From Channallabes apus (taxonomy: Eukaryota > Chordata > Actinopteri > Siluriformes > Clariidae), in NCBI GenBank assembly GCA_030522415.1, contig CM060113.1, forward strand, positions 14,684,151 through 14,748,150: 64,000 bases of DNA, read 5' to 3'. Under the pieces are notes generated by a model. It searched no databases. It had not been told where the DNA came from and saw only the letters and a list, made by a program, of their open reading frames with translations. This document shows, in pieces, positions 22,831 through 33,825 of this stretch. Numbering within the stretch: the first letter of the stretch is position 1; each line of letters starts with the position of its first letter. A program made the position numbers and the translations under genes.

Positions 22831-23900
22831 GTACTTTGTCATTGCACTACTAGTACGAGTACTTTGTCAATTACTTTGATGAGAATCGCAGGTTGGTCTA
22901 TAGCATATACAGTACTACTGTATAAATTGATTTAGATGACTCTGCAACAAAATTACCTTCCACCTATTTTCTCTTTCTTTCTTTTTTTCTCTGATGCATC
23001 TGGCATTTCACTTTAGTTCTGCATTTGCACACTCCGGAATATATTTCATGCACTGCCGGATGGGAACATCATGTAAGATAATCATATTTTGAATGATATT
23101 ATCCGTAATCCAGAAGGGATATTAGTATTAGACAGCTCATCATTGGTAAAATGGCCAGAAAGAGAGTACATTTGTATAGTGAACACCGAAAGCAGAAGAA
23201 GAGGGTATTTCCAGCTAGCTTCCTTTCAGGTTCACTTGAACAGAAATGAGTGTGGTTTATATTAAAAGAACGAGATGTGAAAACATTTATATTCCAGAAG
23301 AAAAGCAGATGGGAACTGATGTTGTGTCATATAGGAAAAAAGGCAGACATTGCTGACCAGCCCACTATGCTGCTCACGCTGAATATTTTCACAATGGTGT
23401 AATTGTACTGTTCTGTACTTCAATTCTGAATGTAATCTTTCAATTATAGATTACTGAAAGTTTATTTTGGATTTTTTTCTCTACATGTTTTTTTAGGATA
23501 AAGGGCTGTTTGTTTAGGTTTTGATGTGTGTTTGTTGATGCATCATATTTATTATCAGCCAAAATGCAGTATTGGTGCTAATTAAAAAAATTTAATGTTA
23601 TACATATAATGCAAAAAAATGTGTGCGCCAAAGAAGCTACTTCTGAAGTTTATGCAACATGGAAATGAATAATATTGCTTCCCTAAAAACTTTAAGTTGC
23701 AAACGTCACAAGTTTTGGAGAAAAAAATGCTAATTTTACACCGTTATAATGTCTCACTTGAAACAATAATAATTTATAGTGCTAATTATTTATATTTCTT
23801 TATGAGTATTGATACACTTTAAAACTGATGCAAGCGTCTAGAAGCATACTGTATGACCTGTAAAAACTGTTGCTAAAATATTTTTTTTTGTTAAAGACTT

Positions 23901-24257
23901 CATTCATTCATTCATCTTCTATACCGCTTTATCCTGTATTAGGGTCGCGGGGACCTGGAGCCTATCCCAGGAGACTCTGGGCACGAGGCGGGGTACACCC
24001 TGAACAGCCTGCCAATTCATCACAGAGCACACACACACTCACACACAAACACACGCATTCACACACTACGGGCAATTTGGGAACGCCAATTAGCCTAATC
24101 TGCATGTCTTTGGACTGTGGGAGGAAACCGGAGTACCCGGAGGAAACCCACCAAGCACGGGGAGAACATGCAAACTCCATGCACACAGAGACGGGAATCG
24201 AACCCGGACCCTGGAGGTGCAAGGCGACAGTGCTAACCACTACGCCACCGTGCCGCC
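23901..24257 (-). mobile_element. Full-length DANA/mermaid-like SINE with 13-bp target duplication
   Basis: The duplication TTGTTAAAGACTT is found at 23888-23900 and 24258-24270, perfectly matched. On the minus strand it runs from GGCGGCACGGTGGCGTAGTG to GGATAAAGCGGTATAGAAG and a GAATGAATGAATG tail. It differs little from the copies at 18309 and 61247, so this family was active recently. Confidence 0.9.
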
Positions 24258-24270
24258 TTGTTAAAGACTT

Positions 24271-26500
24271 AACAAGCAAAAAATCTGTAGTGTCCGTAAC
24301 CATGTCGAATTCCTGCTGCAATATCTTAGCAATTTTGCATCTACAGTAAGAATAATACACTTTTTCAGGTTTATGTCTTTGCATGTGAAATTTAAACTGG
24401 GAAAGTTTCATCTGAATGGCAGTTAAGATCATTGAAAGATTTGAATTAAAAAAAAGTTATGGACACTACATAAAAGGGCTTGAAATTGCATTTAGCAAAA
24501 TATAAAAATATATAAAAATATAACTGTATATGCTTATTTACAAGGAAAAAAATTAAGCATAGATTGGGAGACAAGAAGCATTCAGAAGTGTGGGGGGGGG
24601 GAATGGTGTTAAATAAAACTTATGTAAAAATGCACTTTTTTTTTTTTTAGGTCAGACACTTCTTAGCACCAGTACCATGTTTTGACCGTTTGGTAATTCC
24701 CGTAGTCATATTAGACAAATGTTGCTGTACCTATAAAGATATCAATATTCATTAGGGGTAATAAATTTCGGCATATGTTCATTACCCCTCATGCCTGGAA
24801 GGAGCTCCCATCCTGCCACTGTTAGACCCTTGGGCAAGAGACTTACTGTAGGTGTATTGTTTTATACAATATGTGTATGTTATTGTATGGTACAGTTGTA
24901 TGGTATTGTATGGTACTGTTTACCACCTGCTTCCATATACACACCCCGCCCCTGCCAGGACCTTCATGATCCAACAGTGCGTGCTCTAACAATACACAAG
25001 TGTTCCAAGTCATCATCATTAAGGTTTGGCTGCCGTAGTCAAACATCACCTCATGTCTCTTCCCTAACATTGACTTTAACCCTGACCTTTACCAAATAAA
25101 AAGGTAGACGTGCTTTAAATCTGGAAATGACGTGTTGTACAAATGTTTCCTTGGGCGTTTTCAGGGTTGCAATAATTAAAGCTGATTTGTATTTTAGTTC
25201 TGTAATATTGGTGGTGCTGGCTGATCCTGAATGTATGGGTGGAGGTGAGCTGCAAGGAACGCCTAGAGGGTTGACTTGATATTTGTTCGCAAGAAAAAAA
25301 AAAAAAAAGATGTAAAGTTACTCTGGATGGTCCATGAATTAAGGTCAAGTAGGAACATCTGGACCAGTACAGTATAGTAAACTGCATTTACATGTACATT
25401 AGAGGATGGCAGGTGGTTTACTGAGTAGCATTGCTGCCTCACAGCTCTAGAGTCACTGGTTTGGTCCTGTTTTACATGTTTTAACTGCATCCGTGTGACT
25501 TTCTGACAGGTTTCCAGGTTTCTTTGTACACACCAAAAACATCTGTGACTCTAAATTGCATTGGGTGTGAATGAGGGCATGAATGTGTTTAAGTGTCATT
25601 GTGGATTCGAGGGGAGATTTCATCTTTGCCATTCCACCTGCAGGCCTGTTTTTGGGAGGGGGAATGAAACCAAAAACCAGACAGTAAGTTGAGCTCTGGG
25701 TTGACCCATGGATACGGGAAGTGTAATAATGGTAAAGATACCCCATTATTTCTACCTCAAGTAACAAACATGCATCATACAACACTCATTTGCATATACA
25801 GGGTGCAATTATGGCTGTCACTGCACTTCGCCCTCCACCAATCAGCTTTATGGCATGCCCATTAAAATTAGACACCTTTGCAAACTCGAGGACAGAACAA
25901 TTGTTTTCCTTTTGTACAAATGAAACCTATAGCACCTGTTCTTGCAGCTGGGAAGATATGTAATGTACGCTGGTCTGTGAAGTGAAGTCACACCCCGAGA
26001 CTTGATATGCATCCAAATGTGCCTTCTCCCAAGCACACGCCTCACTCTCAAGTCATCCATAATAAGAGGGTGGGGACAAGCAAGGCCCTGAATACAAGAT
26101 TGGGAGAATAAAAATAAATCCAGGTCCACCTTCTTTGAATTACACTCAGTCACACGCTCACTCTTTGACTCAGGTTTGTAGTCTTTTTCAAAGCTGATTC
26201 AAGCAATACAAAGCATACACACCTCATGAAGCTTAACCCGAACCAGAAAAACAGACAGACTGCCTGATGACTCAGATATAATTATATTCTCAAATCTACA
26301 TTATTAAATTCTTTTTTTTCTCTCTCTATAACCAGACGGTTAGAAGAGCACCACCCCGAATAAAAATGTCAGGCTACAATGGAGGAGTCACTAAGTTAGT
26401 TAGTGTTACTAAGTAAGTTAATAACAGTTTATAATGGCAAATCTGCAAAGAAAATTAGTGACAAACTAATAAAGTGAGAAACGTGTGCTTGTGAACTTAT
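24271..26500. other. Intergenic DNA with one old SINE
   Basis: No supported gene. 25405-25600 retains a worn DANA-like SINE (CTGAGTAGCATTGCTGCCTC and later TCTAAATTGCATTGGGTGTG). Short open frames here have no recognisable domain. Confidence 0.5.
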
Positions 26501-26559
26501 AGTAGACTATTTGAAAAATGTTAGGAATACTAAGTGCTGTTATATACTGTATGTTGTTG

Positions 26560-26742
26560 TTGCTCTTTTGGTGGCTCCTGCCGAAGCATCAGCACAGCAG
26601 ATCATCCATTCCTCACACAACTTGGTAAAGGTTTTACTCCAGATGCCCTTCCTGACTGGCTTGGGACCAGAATGGAATCCAGTGGCTGGGAATCGAACCC
26701 AGGCGTTGTGCAAGAAATGTACCACTGAGCCATCAATGCGCA
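26560..26742 (-). mobile_element. tRNA-derived SINE remnant
   Basis: On the minus strand the head reads GCATTGATGGCTCAGTGGTA with B-box-like GGGTTCGATTCCCAG. The body includes GAAGGGCATCTGGAGTAAA. A third, worn SINE type in the window. Confidence 0.6.
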
Positions 26743-27611
26743 CTTGTTATATACTATATGTACTATATAGATATTTGATATTTCTAGTGCATAATAGTAA
26801 TAACTGGTGGAGAAAGAGGAAGAGGGTGATGAGTATTAGTAGGAGTAATACTAATAATACTAGTAGTAATAGGAACCTTTGATATCAGTAAGACTATTAG
26901 TAATAGGAGGAGAAGGAAAGGTTTAAGAAACGAATGTTGTTTTAGTAGTATTACTATAATAGTAGTAGTTGTTGCTGTTGTTTTAGGAGAATATAAAATA
27001 TTCATGAGTTCAGTTCATGTTTTCTGACCAGACACCAAACTATTCACATTTGGGTGCTGTTTCTGCCCAAACTCTGGCAAAAATATATAGAAAAGAAACA
27101 TTTAATGAATCCTGCTGTGAGAAAGCTCAACGATTCCCCAGTATACTACCAAACATGCCAAGCCACGTATTTAGGAGTGCAGACCACACCCTCAACTATA
27201 TGTCACGACGAGTGACTGTAACTGTAAAAAAAATAAAATTGGGTAGGTGTTGTTAAATGGTGGGGGGGAGATGGGGAGGTGGTGGTTGCAGAAAGGTTGT
27301 CACTATGCAGAAAACAACAAGAGGAATTTTAAGGATGTTGAATGTAAATAAGGCTGAGCTTCAGGCATGGGCTTTCTCCTAATCCGCAATTATACAGTAT
27401 CACAGCTTCATTTAAACCCCATTATAAATGTAAACGGCTTTACTTAAAGCTTCACTTCACTGCATGTCTTTATGTAGCAACCAGTAATTATAAAAATGAT
27501 AATACTGTACTAGTAAACCATTAACTGAACATATGGACGTATGGTTGTATGGTGTTATACCACAGATGTGTGGACTGCTTGATTCTGACTGTACAGCATG
27601 TATTGATTTAC

Positions 27612-28212
27612 AGTGGGTACGGAAAGTATTCAGACCACCTTCAACTTGTCACTCATTGGTATGTTGCAGCCATTTGCTAAAATCATATTTTCCTCATTAA
27701 TGTATACACAGCACCCCATATTGACAGAAAAACACAGAATTGTTGACATTTTTGCAGATTTATTAAAAAAAAAAACTGAAATATCCCATGGGCCTAAGTA
27801 TTCAGACCCTTTGCTCAGTATTTAGTAGAAGCACCCTTTTGATCTAACACAGCCATGAGTCTTTTTGGCAAAGATGCAACAATTTTTTCACACCTGGATA
27901 TGGGGATCCTCTGCCATTCCTCCTTACAGATCCTCTCCAGGTCTGTCAGGTTGGATGGTAAACGGTGGTGGACAGCCATCTTTAGGTCTCTCCAGATATG
28001 CTCAATAGGGTTTAAGTCAGGGCTCTGGCTGGGCCATTGAAGAACAGTCACAGAGTTGTTGTGAAGCCACTCCTTCGTTATTTTAGATGTGTGTGTAGCG
28101 TCATTGTTTTGTTGGAAGGTAAACCTTCAGCCCAGTGTGAGGTCCTGAGCACTCTGGAGAAGGTTTTCATCCAGGATATCTCTGTACTTGGCCGCGTTCA
28201 TCTTTCCCTGAA
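27612..28212 (-). mobile_element. Tc1-like transposon, 3' half
   Basis: The minus strand encodes SQSPDLNPIEHIWRDLK followed by KRLMAVLDQKGASTKY, the C-terminal catalytic part of a Tc1 transposase including the last acidic residue of the triad. The end TGGGTACGGAAAGTATTCAG is a typical fish Tc1 terminus. The 5' half is lost, and the right side joins a SINE tail (28215-28250, GGATAAAGCGGTATAGAAGA). Confidence 0.85.
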
Positions 28213-28783
28213 ATAGAAGGATAAAGCGGTATAGAAGATGAATGAATGAATATTATTCGGTACTGCATTTTTTGGCTTCACACATAAAATGTATTCAAGA
28301 ATCTCGGAGAATAACAAAAGTAACTTCCTCCTCTGGCATAGTTTATAAGTAAAATAGTAATAATAGCCAGGTAAAATACTGGAATACTGTATGCTTAAAA
28401 CTAAATGCCTTGAAAATCTGAGAGCTGACATTTGATTGATTTATTGCCTTAGAAAGTCATATGAGTACCATTTCTAAAAGTTCTCATGCATGTCATAATG
28501 ATTACAGCAACATATTTTAATCATGTATATGTCTTTTAAGTATTTCTATTGACCTAGAAACTGTGGTCATGAAATCTAGAAACCTGCATGTGATAAGCAA
28601 AATGGTATACCCGGGCAAGGAGCAGCGTAATTAGTGAATGATTAGCTACAGTAAACTCTTCTGTCTGTGCTCACTGTCCAAAAAAATGAGGTAGGGATGA
28701 CAGATATCACTTACAAAGTAGTGTTATTAATAGACATTGTAACAAAAACTCAATAACCTATTGAGACTCAATAGTAAGAGATA

Positions 28784-29088
28784 CTCATCATCTATACCGC
28801 TTCATACTGTATACAGGGTTGCCGGAGACCTGGGGACTATCCAAGGTGACTTAGGGCATGAAGCAGGATGCACCCTGAACAGGCCATACACATACAAACT
28901 CATTTACACGCTACGGAGCAATTTGGGAACACCACAAGCAGACTAATCTGCATGTCTTTAGACTGTTTGACACTATGCACCATGTGCACACCATGCAAAC
29001 CCCATCCTCACAGATCCCGAGGCGGGAATCGAACCGCGATCCTGGTGCAAGGCGACAGTGCTAACCACTAAGCCAACGGTGCTGCCTA
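28784..29088 (-). mobile_element. DANA/mermaid-like SINE, diverged but nearly full length
   Basis: It runs from CTATACCGCTTCATACTGTA (3' end on the minus strand) to GTGCTAACCACTAAGCC (head). A deletion in the middle separates TAGACTGT from ATGCAAACCCC. Confidence 0.75.
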
Positions 29089-31300
29089 GATTCTAAGATA
29101 AATATGCTAATTATAGACATTTTACCATAATAATAACAACCATAATAACAACAATTGGCTCATCATTAGTCAGCTGGTTGTATAAAGCAGCTCAAATCCC
29201 ACATAACACTGAGAGATGTAATTACATTTGATCTGATATAGCATGTGTTGCATCTCCCCGGACAGAACTAACAAACCTAACAGGCTCAACAGGTGTCTTG
29301 TAAGAGAGACCCATTGGTTATCTCACTTAACATCTGTCGCTTTTCATCACCCATCCAGTGGGAAATGCCTGCAGCTGAGAAAACACAATTCAGGGAAGTA
29401 CAAATACTGAGGAACCAAATACATCGAACAATATGAAGTCTATAACAGGCTCCTGCTAATTACAACATTTGAATATTATTGATAGATATGTAGAGGGATT
29501 TTCTGGAGGGATTGAACACCATTCTTCGGAAAGATATTTACTCAATCTGAGTTTAAATAGAGCACTGTCTAAAACATGAAATTTTATATCTCCAATAACT
29601 TGACAGCATAAAATTTACATATTTGTTTCTTACTTAGTTCAAACTATTCAGTGAGCCTTTGTGCCCTGTGGATATCTGAAAGCCCACTTTAATCAGCATA
29701 GAATGTTTCTTCATAGACTTATCAAACACTTTATCTCTTAAATGTTTGGTTTATAAGAATGTACATGATAGGAGGGTATGATAGCAGCTTTCTTATCCTT
29801 AAAGTTTATTAATATGATGACATTTTCTTTTATTTTGTCAAATATATTTTTGAGATTAAGTACAATCACTTGCCCAGTGTTATGGTTATAGGAGTAATTT
29901 TATAAAAGGGCTTTGTATGACCGAAGGTATTGTGGCAAATGTTGTGACAAGTTGAGGTTCAAGATTCTCACATCTCACGTTTCTCGGTTTCAATCCTAAG
30001 CTTGACTTGCTGCCTATGTGCAGTTGGGCATACTCTCCCTGTGTCTGTGTAGGTTTTCACCAGGTTCTCTGGTTACATCCCATTGGCTACATTGCTGCTA
30101 GATGTGAATTGGTGTATGCATTGTGGGCTCTGCCCAGTGTTCCTGGGAGAGGCTTCACATGCACATCCACCACCACCCTGACCAGACAACAAACTAATTA
30201 TAAATAAATGTTACAATGTTTATTCTGTACAATTACTTTTACTCAAGTGGTGACATGTTTTGCAACGGGTAGCGTTGCTGTCTCAGCGCTCCAGACTTCA
30301 ATACTGAGCTCGGGTTACGGTCAGTGTGGAGTTTTGCATGTTCTCTCCATGGCTATATGAGTTTCATGTAAGTTCTCCGGTTTCCACCCACCTCACAAAA
30401 CATGCTGGTAGGTGGATAATTTGGTCAATAATTTTGGTGGACACTGTATGCTCACTGTCTTTCAGAGCCCATGTCTTCTTAAAAGGCAGGATAGTCAGTT
30501 CCTACTGTATGGGAATAACAGCGGCACCATAGCTTAGTTGTTAGCACCATCACTTTGCACCTCAAGGGCTGGGATTTGATTCCTCTGGGTCTGTGTGCAT
30601 GGAGTTTGCATGATTTCTACTCGTGCTTGATGGGTTTCCTCTAGGTGCTCCGGTTTCCTCCCACACCCCAAAGACATGTAGGTTAGGCTAATTGGTGCGT
30701 ATGAATGACAATTGGGCGTCGAACTGGAAACCAGACCCTTAAATAATTGCTACAGAAACAACCGATGTATCTCCAGGGTGGGGAGTAACTGATACCCGAT
30801 GTGCCGGATGGCACGTGGCAATACCAAATACTGTACGGAATGGACCTGGTTTAACTTTTGCAATTCAAAAGAAACATCTATAAATGACTGTTGCACTGAC
30901 CGGGCTGCTATCATCTTATTTAATAATTTTCTTTTTATCATTTTTGATAGTGCAGTTATTACAAGGGCTTCAGGCAACCCTGCTGGCAAGACTGAAACAC
31001 TCCGAGATACTGCAGAGGAGGATTTGTTTTGATAAAACATAATTAGAGCTTTAAGATCAGGTATCATCCCACACCTTGAGGGCTATTTCTAGGTTCTAAA
31101 GAACCTTCCATTACAATCTAGCAAAGCATCATGTAGTCAGGACAGGGTGTGTTTGCTGTATATTAGCAGTATGACTAGGAATAGTGGTCTATATTTAGAT
31201 AAAACACTAGGTTTAGCTGAGGTGGCTTAAAATCAGACAACGGTGTTTGTAATGAAGCACATCAACACACACATCAACGGGACACTGCAATCAACTGGAC
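29089..31300. other. Intergenic DNA with worn SINE copies
   Basis: Old DANA-like pieces lie at about 29960-30200, 30250-30420 and 30521-30715; the last is best preserved, with TTGCACCTCAAGGGCTGGG and GTGCTCCGGTTTCCTCC. The 30750-31067 stretch carries a 105-codon frame on the minus strand without a known domain; I do not treat it as a gene. Confidence 0.5.
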
Positions 31301-31345
31301 GGGTTTTAACTTTTCTTATTCAAGAGTGAGCTGAAACGTTGCATG

Positions 31346-31497
31346 AGGCGGGGCGTGGCACTGAAGGTGGGTGTCTGCCACGTCAAGCATGAATCTGACC
31401 AATCCAGTTACAGGCATCTTGGCAGTACTAAGTCGCTTTGGACCAATCATAGTAAAGTAGGCGGGGTATTATATTCGCTTGTCTGAAGTAGTGGAGG
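31346..31497 (+). promoter_or_regulatory. pls3 core promoter with two CCAAT boxes, GC boxes and TATA-like site
   Basis: In order the region holds GGCGGGGCG at 31347-31355, CCAAT at 31399-31403, CCAAT at 31443-31447, GGCGGGG at 31460-31466 and TATTATATT at 31467-31475. The two CCAAT boxes are 44 bp apart, about four helical turns. This compact arrangement, with a splice donor 90 bp downstream, supports a real RNA polymerase II promoter feeding pls3. Confidence 0.65.
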
Positions 31498-31561
31498 GAC
31501 GTGAGGAGCCGAGACCGGGAGTCGGACACCAGCCGGGGGAGTGAGCAGTGTGGCAGCAGCC
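31498..31561 (+). other. pls3: Likely non-coding first exon of pls3
   Basis: A GC-rich stretch ends in a good donor (GTGAGTAC at 31562) about 30 bp downstream of a TATA-like sequence. The next compatible acceptor is the polypyrimidine tract and CAG ending at 42553, 51 bp before the pls3 ATG. A non-coding first exon separated by a long intron is usual for plastin genes. A second GTGAG at 31541 could serve as an alternative donor. The start is estimated from the TATA spacing. Confidence 0.6.
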
Positions 31562-32469
31562 GTGAGTACATTCATTGTTTAACGTTACTTCAGTCAGCAC
31601 AGACGCAATTATCTGTTACACTACTCGTAGTATTATTCGGGTGTGCCGCTCGTTTTTTTAGGTTGTACAGTGAATCGTTAATTTTCTGATTTCTTTTCAG
31701 TTAGCCAGCTTGCTAACCATAATTAACTTATTTTTATTCTATATACGTTTGTTGTGGATTTAAATAAAATGTAAAAAAAAAAAAAACGGTTTATTAAGCA
31801 TTGTTTTGTTTTAGTCTGACAAAACACTGCCTGACCTGTTTGACAAGTCAGCAGTTTGCTTTTCACGTTTAAACAAACCAAAGGGGGAAAAAACACGAAT
31901 CCTCAAATATCTCTGTGACGGAACAGTATATTTGGAGCTCGCGCGCTGTAAGGATCCGTGCTCGCGCTAAAACCGTTAATTGTATAGAGCCGTAGCGCGC
32001 GACGCAAACTTTTCATAAGAACTTTTTCATTCATTCATTCATTCATTCACTACTGGTGTTTTCAAGGCGAATACGTTTTTACCTTCTTTTACCCCCACCC
32101 ACTCTCCTGCCCCACCTCCTCCATAGCACGCAGTGTGCCAGATGTAGTCAGGACGATGATGATGTGTGATCAGCGCGTGCGCTTCGATGCTGTATTATGA
32201 CTGTATAGTAGGTGGGGCCCCGCGTGCGACGCGCGTCCTCCTGGTCAACCAGTTTCATCCAAACTAGCAAAAAAAACAACCATAAATTGCCCTGTTAGTT
32301 CCCTGACAAACTGTCTTAGGGTGTTTACTCTGTTTCCATCTCTGCCTTTGCATTTACTTTCAATAATATTGGAGACATTTCTGATCATAGATGTAGGAAT
32401 CATTTTATAATGCTTTTACAGTTAGGATACTAATAATAGTAAATGCAAATTGTAGCATTGTTTTAAAAA

Positions 32470-32700
32470 TGGTGGCATAGTGGCGCATCTCCAGGGTCCG
32501 GGTTCGATTCCAGCTCTGTGTGTTCTCTCTGTGCTTGGTCGTTTTCCTTTAGCATGCCAAAAAAAAATGAAGATTAGGCTCATAGGCATTTAAAATCTGC
32601 TTGTTGTGCGTTTGTGTGTGCCCTGCGATGGCCATTAGATTGTACCCCAACTCGTGCCCGAAGTCTCCTGGGATAGGCTCCTGGCTCCTTGACCTTGTGT
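32470..32700 (+). mobile_element. DANA/mermaid-like SINE, diverged
   Basis: It contains TCCAGGGTCCGGGTTCGATT, GTGTGCCCTGCGATGG and GTCTCCTGGGATAGGCTCC, with internal deletions. Confidence 0.65.
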
Positions 32701-32764
32701 ACATTTGTCATAGCACTGCAGACCTGCTGACCTTTGCACATTTTGTGCAGGAACTCTACATTTG

Positions 32765-32955
32765 GGCCAGGAGTAGATCAGTGGTTAAGGCGTTGGACTA
32801 CAGTTCGGAAGATCCCAGGTTCAAACCCCACAACCACCAAGTTGCCACTGTTGGGCCCTTGAGCAAGGCCCTTAACCCTCGACTGCTCAGATGTGTAATG
32901 AGATAAAAATGTAAGTCGCTCTGGATAAGAGCGTCTGCCAAATGCCTAAATGTAA
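32765..32955 (+). mobile_element. tRNA-derived SINE, family B, well preserved
   Basis: A head with A-box-like TAGATCAGTGGTTAAGGCG and B-box GGTTCAAACCCC, a body AAGTTGCCACTGTTGGGCCC, and a tail GTCGCTCTGGATAAGAGCGT followed by GCCTAAATGTAAAT. It is the best family B copy here. Confidence 0.85.
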
Positions 32956-33059
32956 ATTTTATCTTCGGAGTACGCTGCTACGAGGGTGTAATGGGCGGAG
33001 CAGGCAGGGTGGAGATGTGTAACAGGAGTGATCTGTGACACAAAGGATTCATATCAGCA

Positions 33060-33365
33060 AGAATGAAACGGAAAGCTTACAGAACGATACTGAGACCAGC
33101 AATGTTGTACGGTTTGAAGACAGGAAGCAGAGCAGAAGATGGGGCAATTTACTTTGGGAGTGACCAAGAATGGACAGGACTAGAAATGAGTATACATTAT
33201 TAGAGGTTTGGACATGTGCAAAAGAGGGATGATGGGTATATCAGGAGGAGAACGTTAGCGATGGAGATGCCAGGCAAGAGTGGAAGAGGGATGACGAAGG
33301 AAGACTTGATAGAGAGGTAGATAGAGACAAATGGTGACCCCTAACGAGAGTACCTGAAAGTAGAA
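33060..33365 (+). mobile_element. LINE reverse-transcriptase C-terminal remnant
   Basis: Translated pieces in changing frames read ILRPAMLYGLKTGSRAED, then RFGHVQKRDDGYIRRR and LAMEMPGKSGRGMTKED. This is the familiar C-terminal region of RTE/BovB-like or related LINE proteins (MLYG, RWFGHV, GRP motifs). Frameshifts and stops show it is dead. Confidence 0.7.
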
Positions 33366-33810
33366 GACGAGGTTACTATATACAGTAAACATTTCTTCCA
33401 TTTCTGCATGTTAACTTTCCAGCTCATCATAAATATAAACTTTGTATATTAAACATTTCTAGTCAACTGATTTGTGGAAGGTACTAAACCCCAAATACTA
33501 GGCATTATTCCTGATTTGTGGTGGCAAGCCTGACCCCTTTCAGTAGATTGGCCTGAGTGTGTGTTTGCAGAGTGCTAAGCACTGGAATGGTGTCGTCCTC
33601 ACCATCCTGAGTTGTGCCTGGGACCGGTTAAGAATCAACCAAGAGTTTGGAAAACCTTGACAAGCTTTGCATTTATATCCATAACAACACTAAGGGATTA
33701 ACAAACACGATGAAGAGAGAACATAACAATATTATGTGAAATGAGGAGCGCGAATGCAAGAGACGTGGAGCAAAGGATGGGGAGGAAATTTGGCCCATGC
33801 GGATATAGAT

Positions 33811-33825
33811 GGGGGGGGGGGGGGG
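33811..33825. repeat. G15 homopolymer
   Basis: Fifteen G in a row within pls3 intron 1. It may be a G-quadruplex former and is prone to sequencing error. Confidence 0.85.

Noticed and set aside
25848..26153. 101-codon minus-strand frame
   Set aside because: No known motif, and there are many similar-length chance frames in this AT-rich intergenic stretch.
30750..31067. 105-codon minus-strand frame shortly upstream of the pls3 promoter
   Set aside because: No domain. The sequence near 30775-30800 resembles repeat DNA, and no promoter or splice signals support it.
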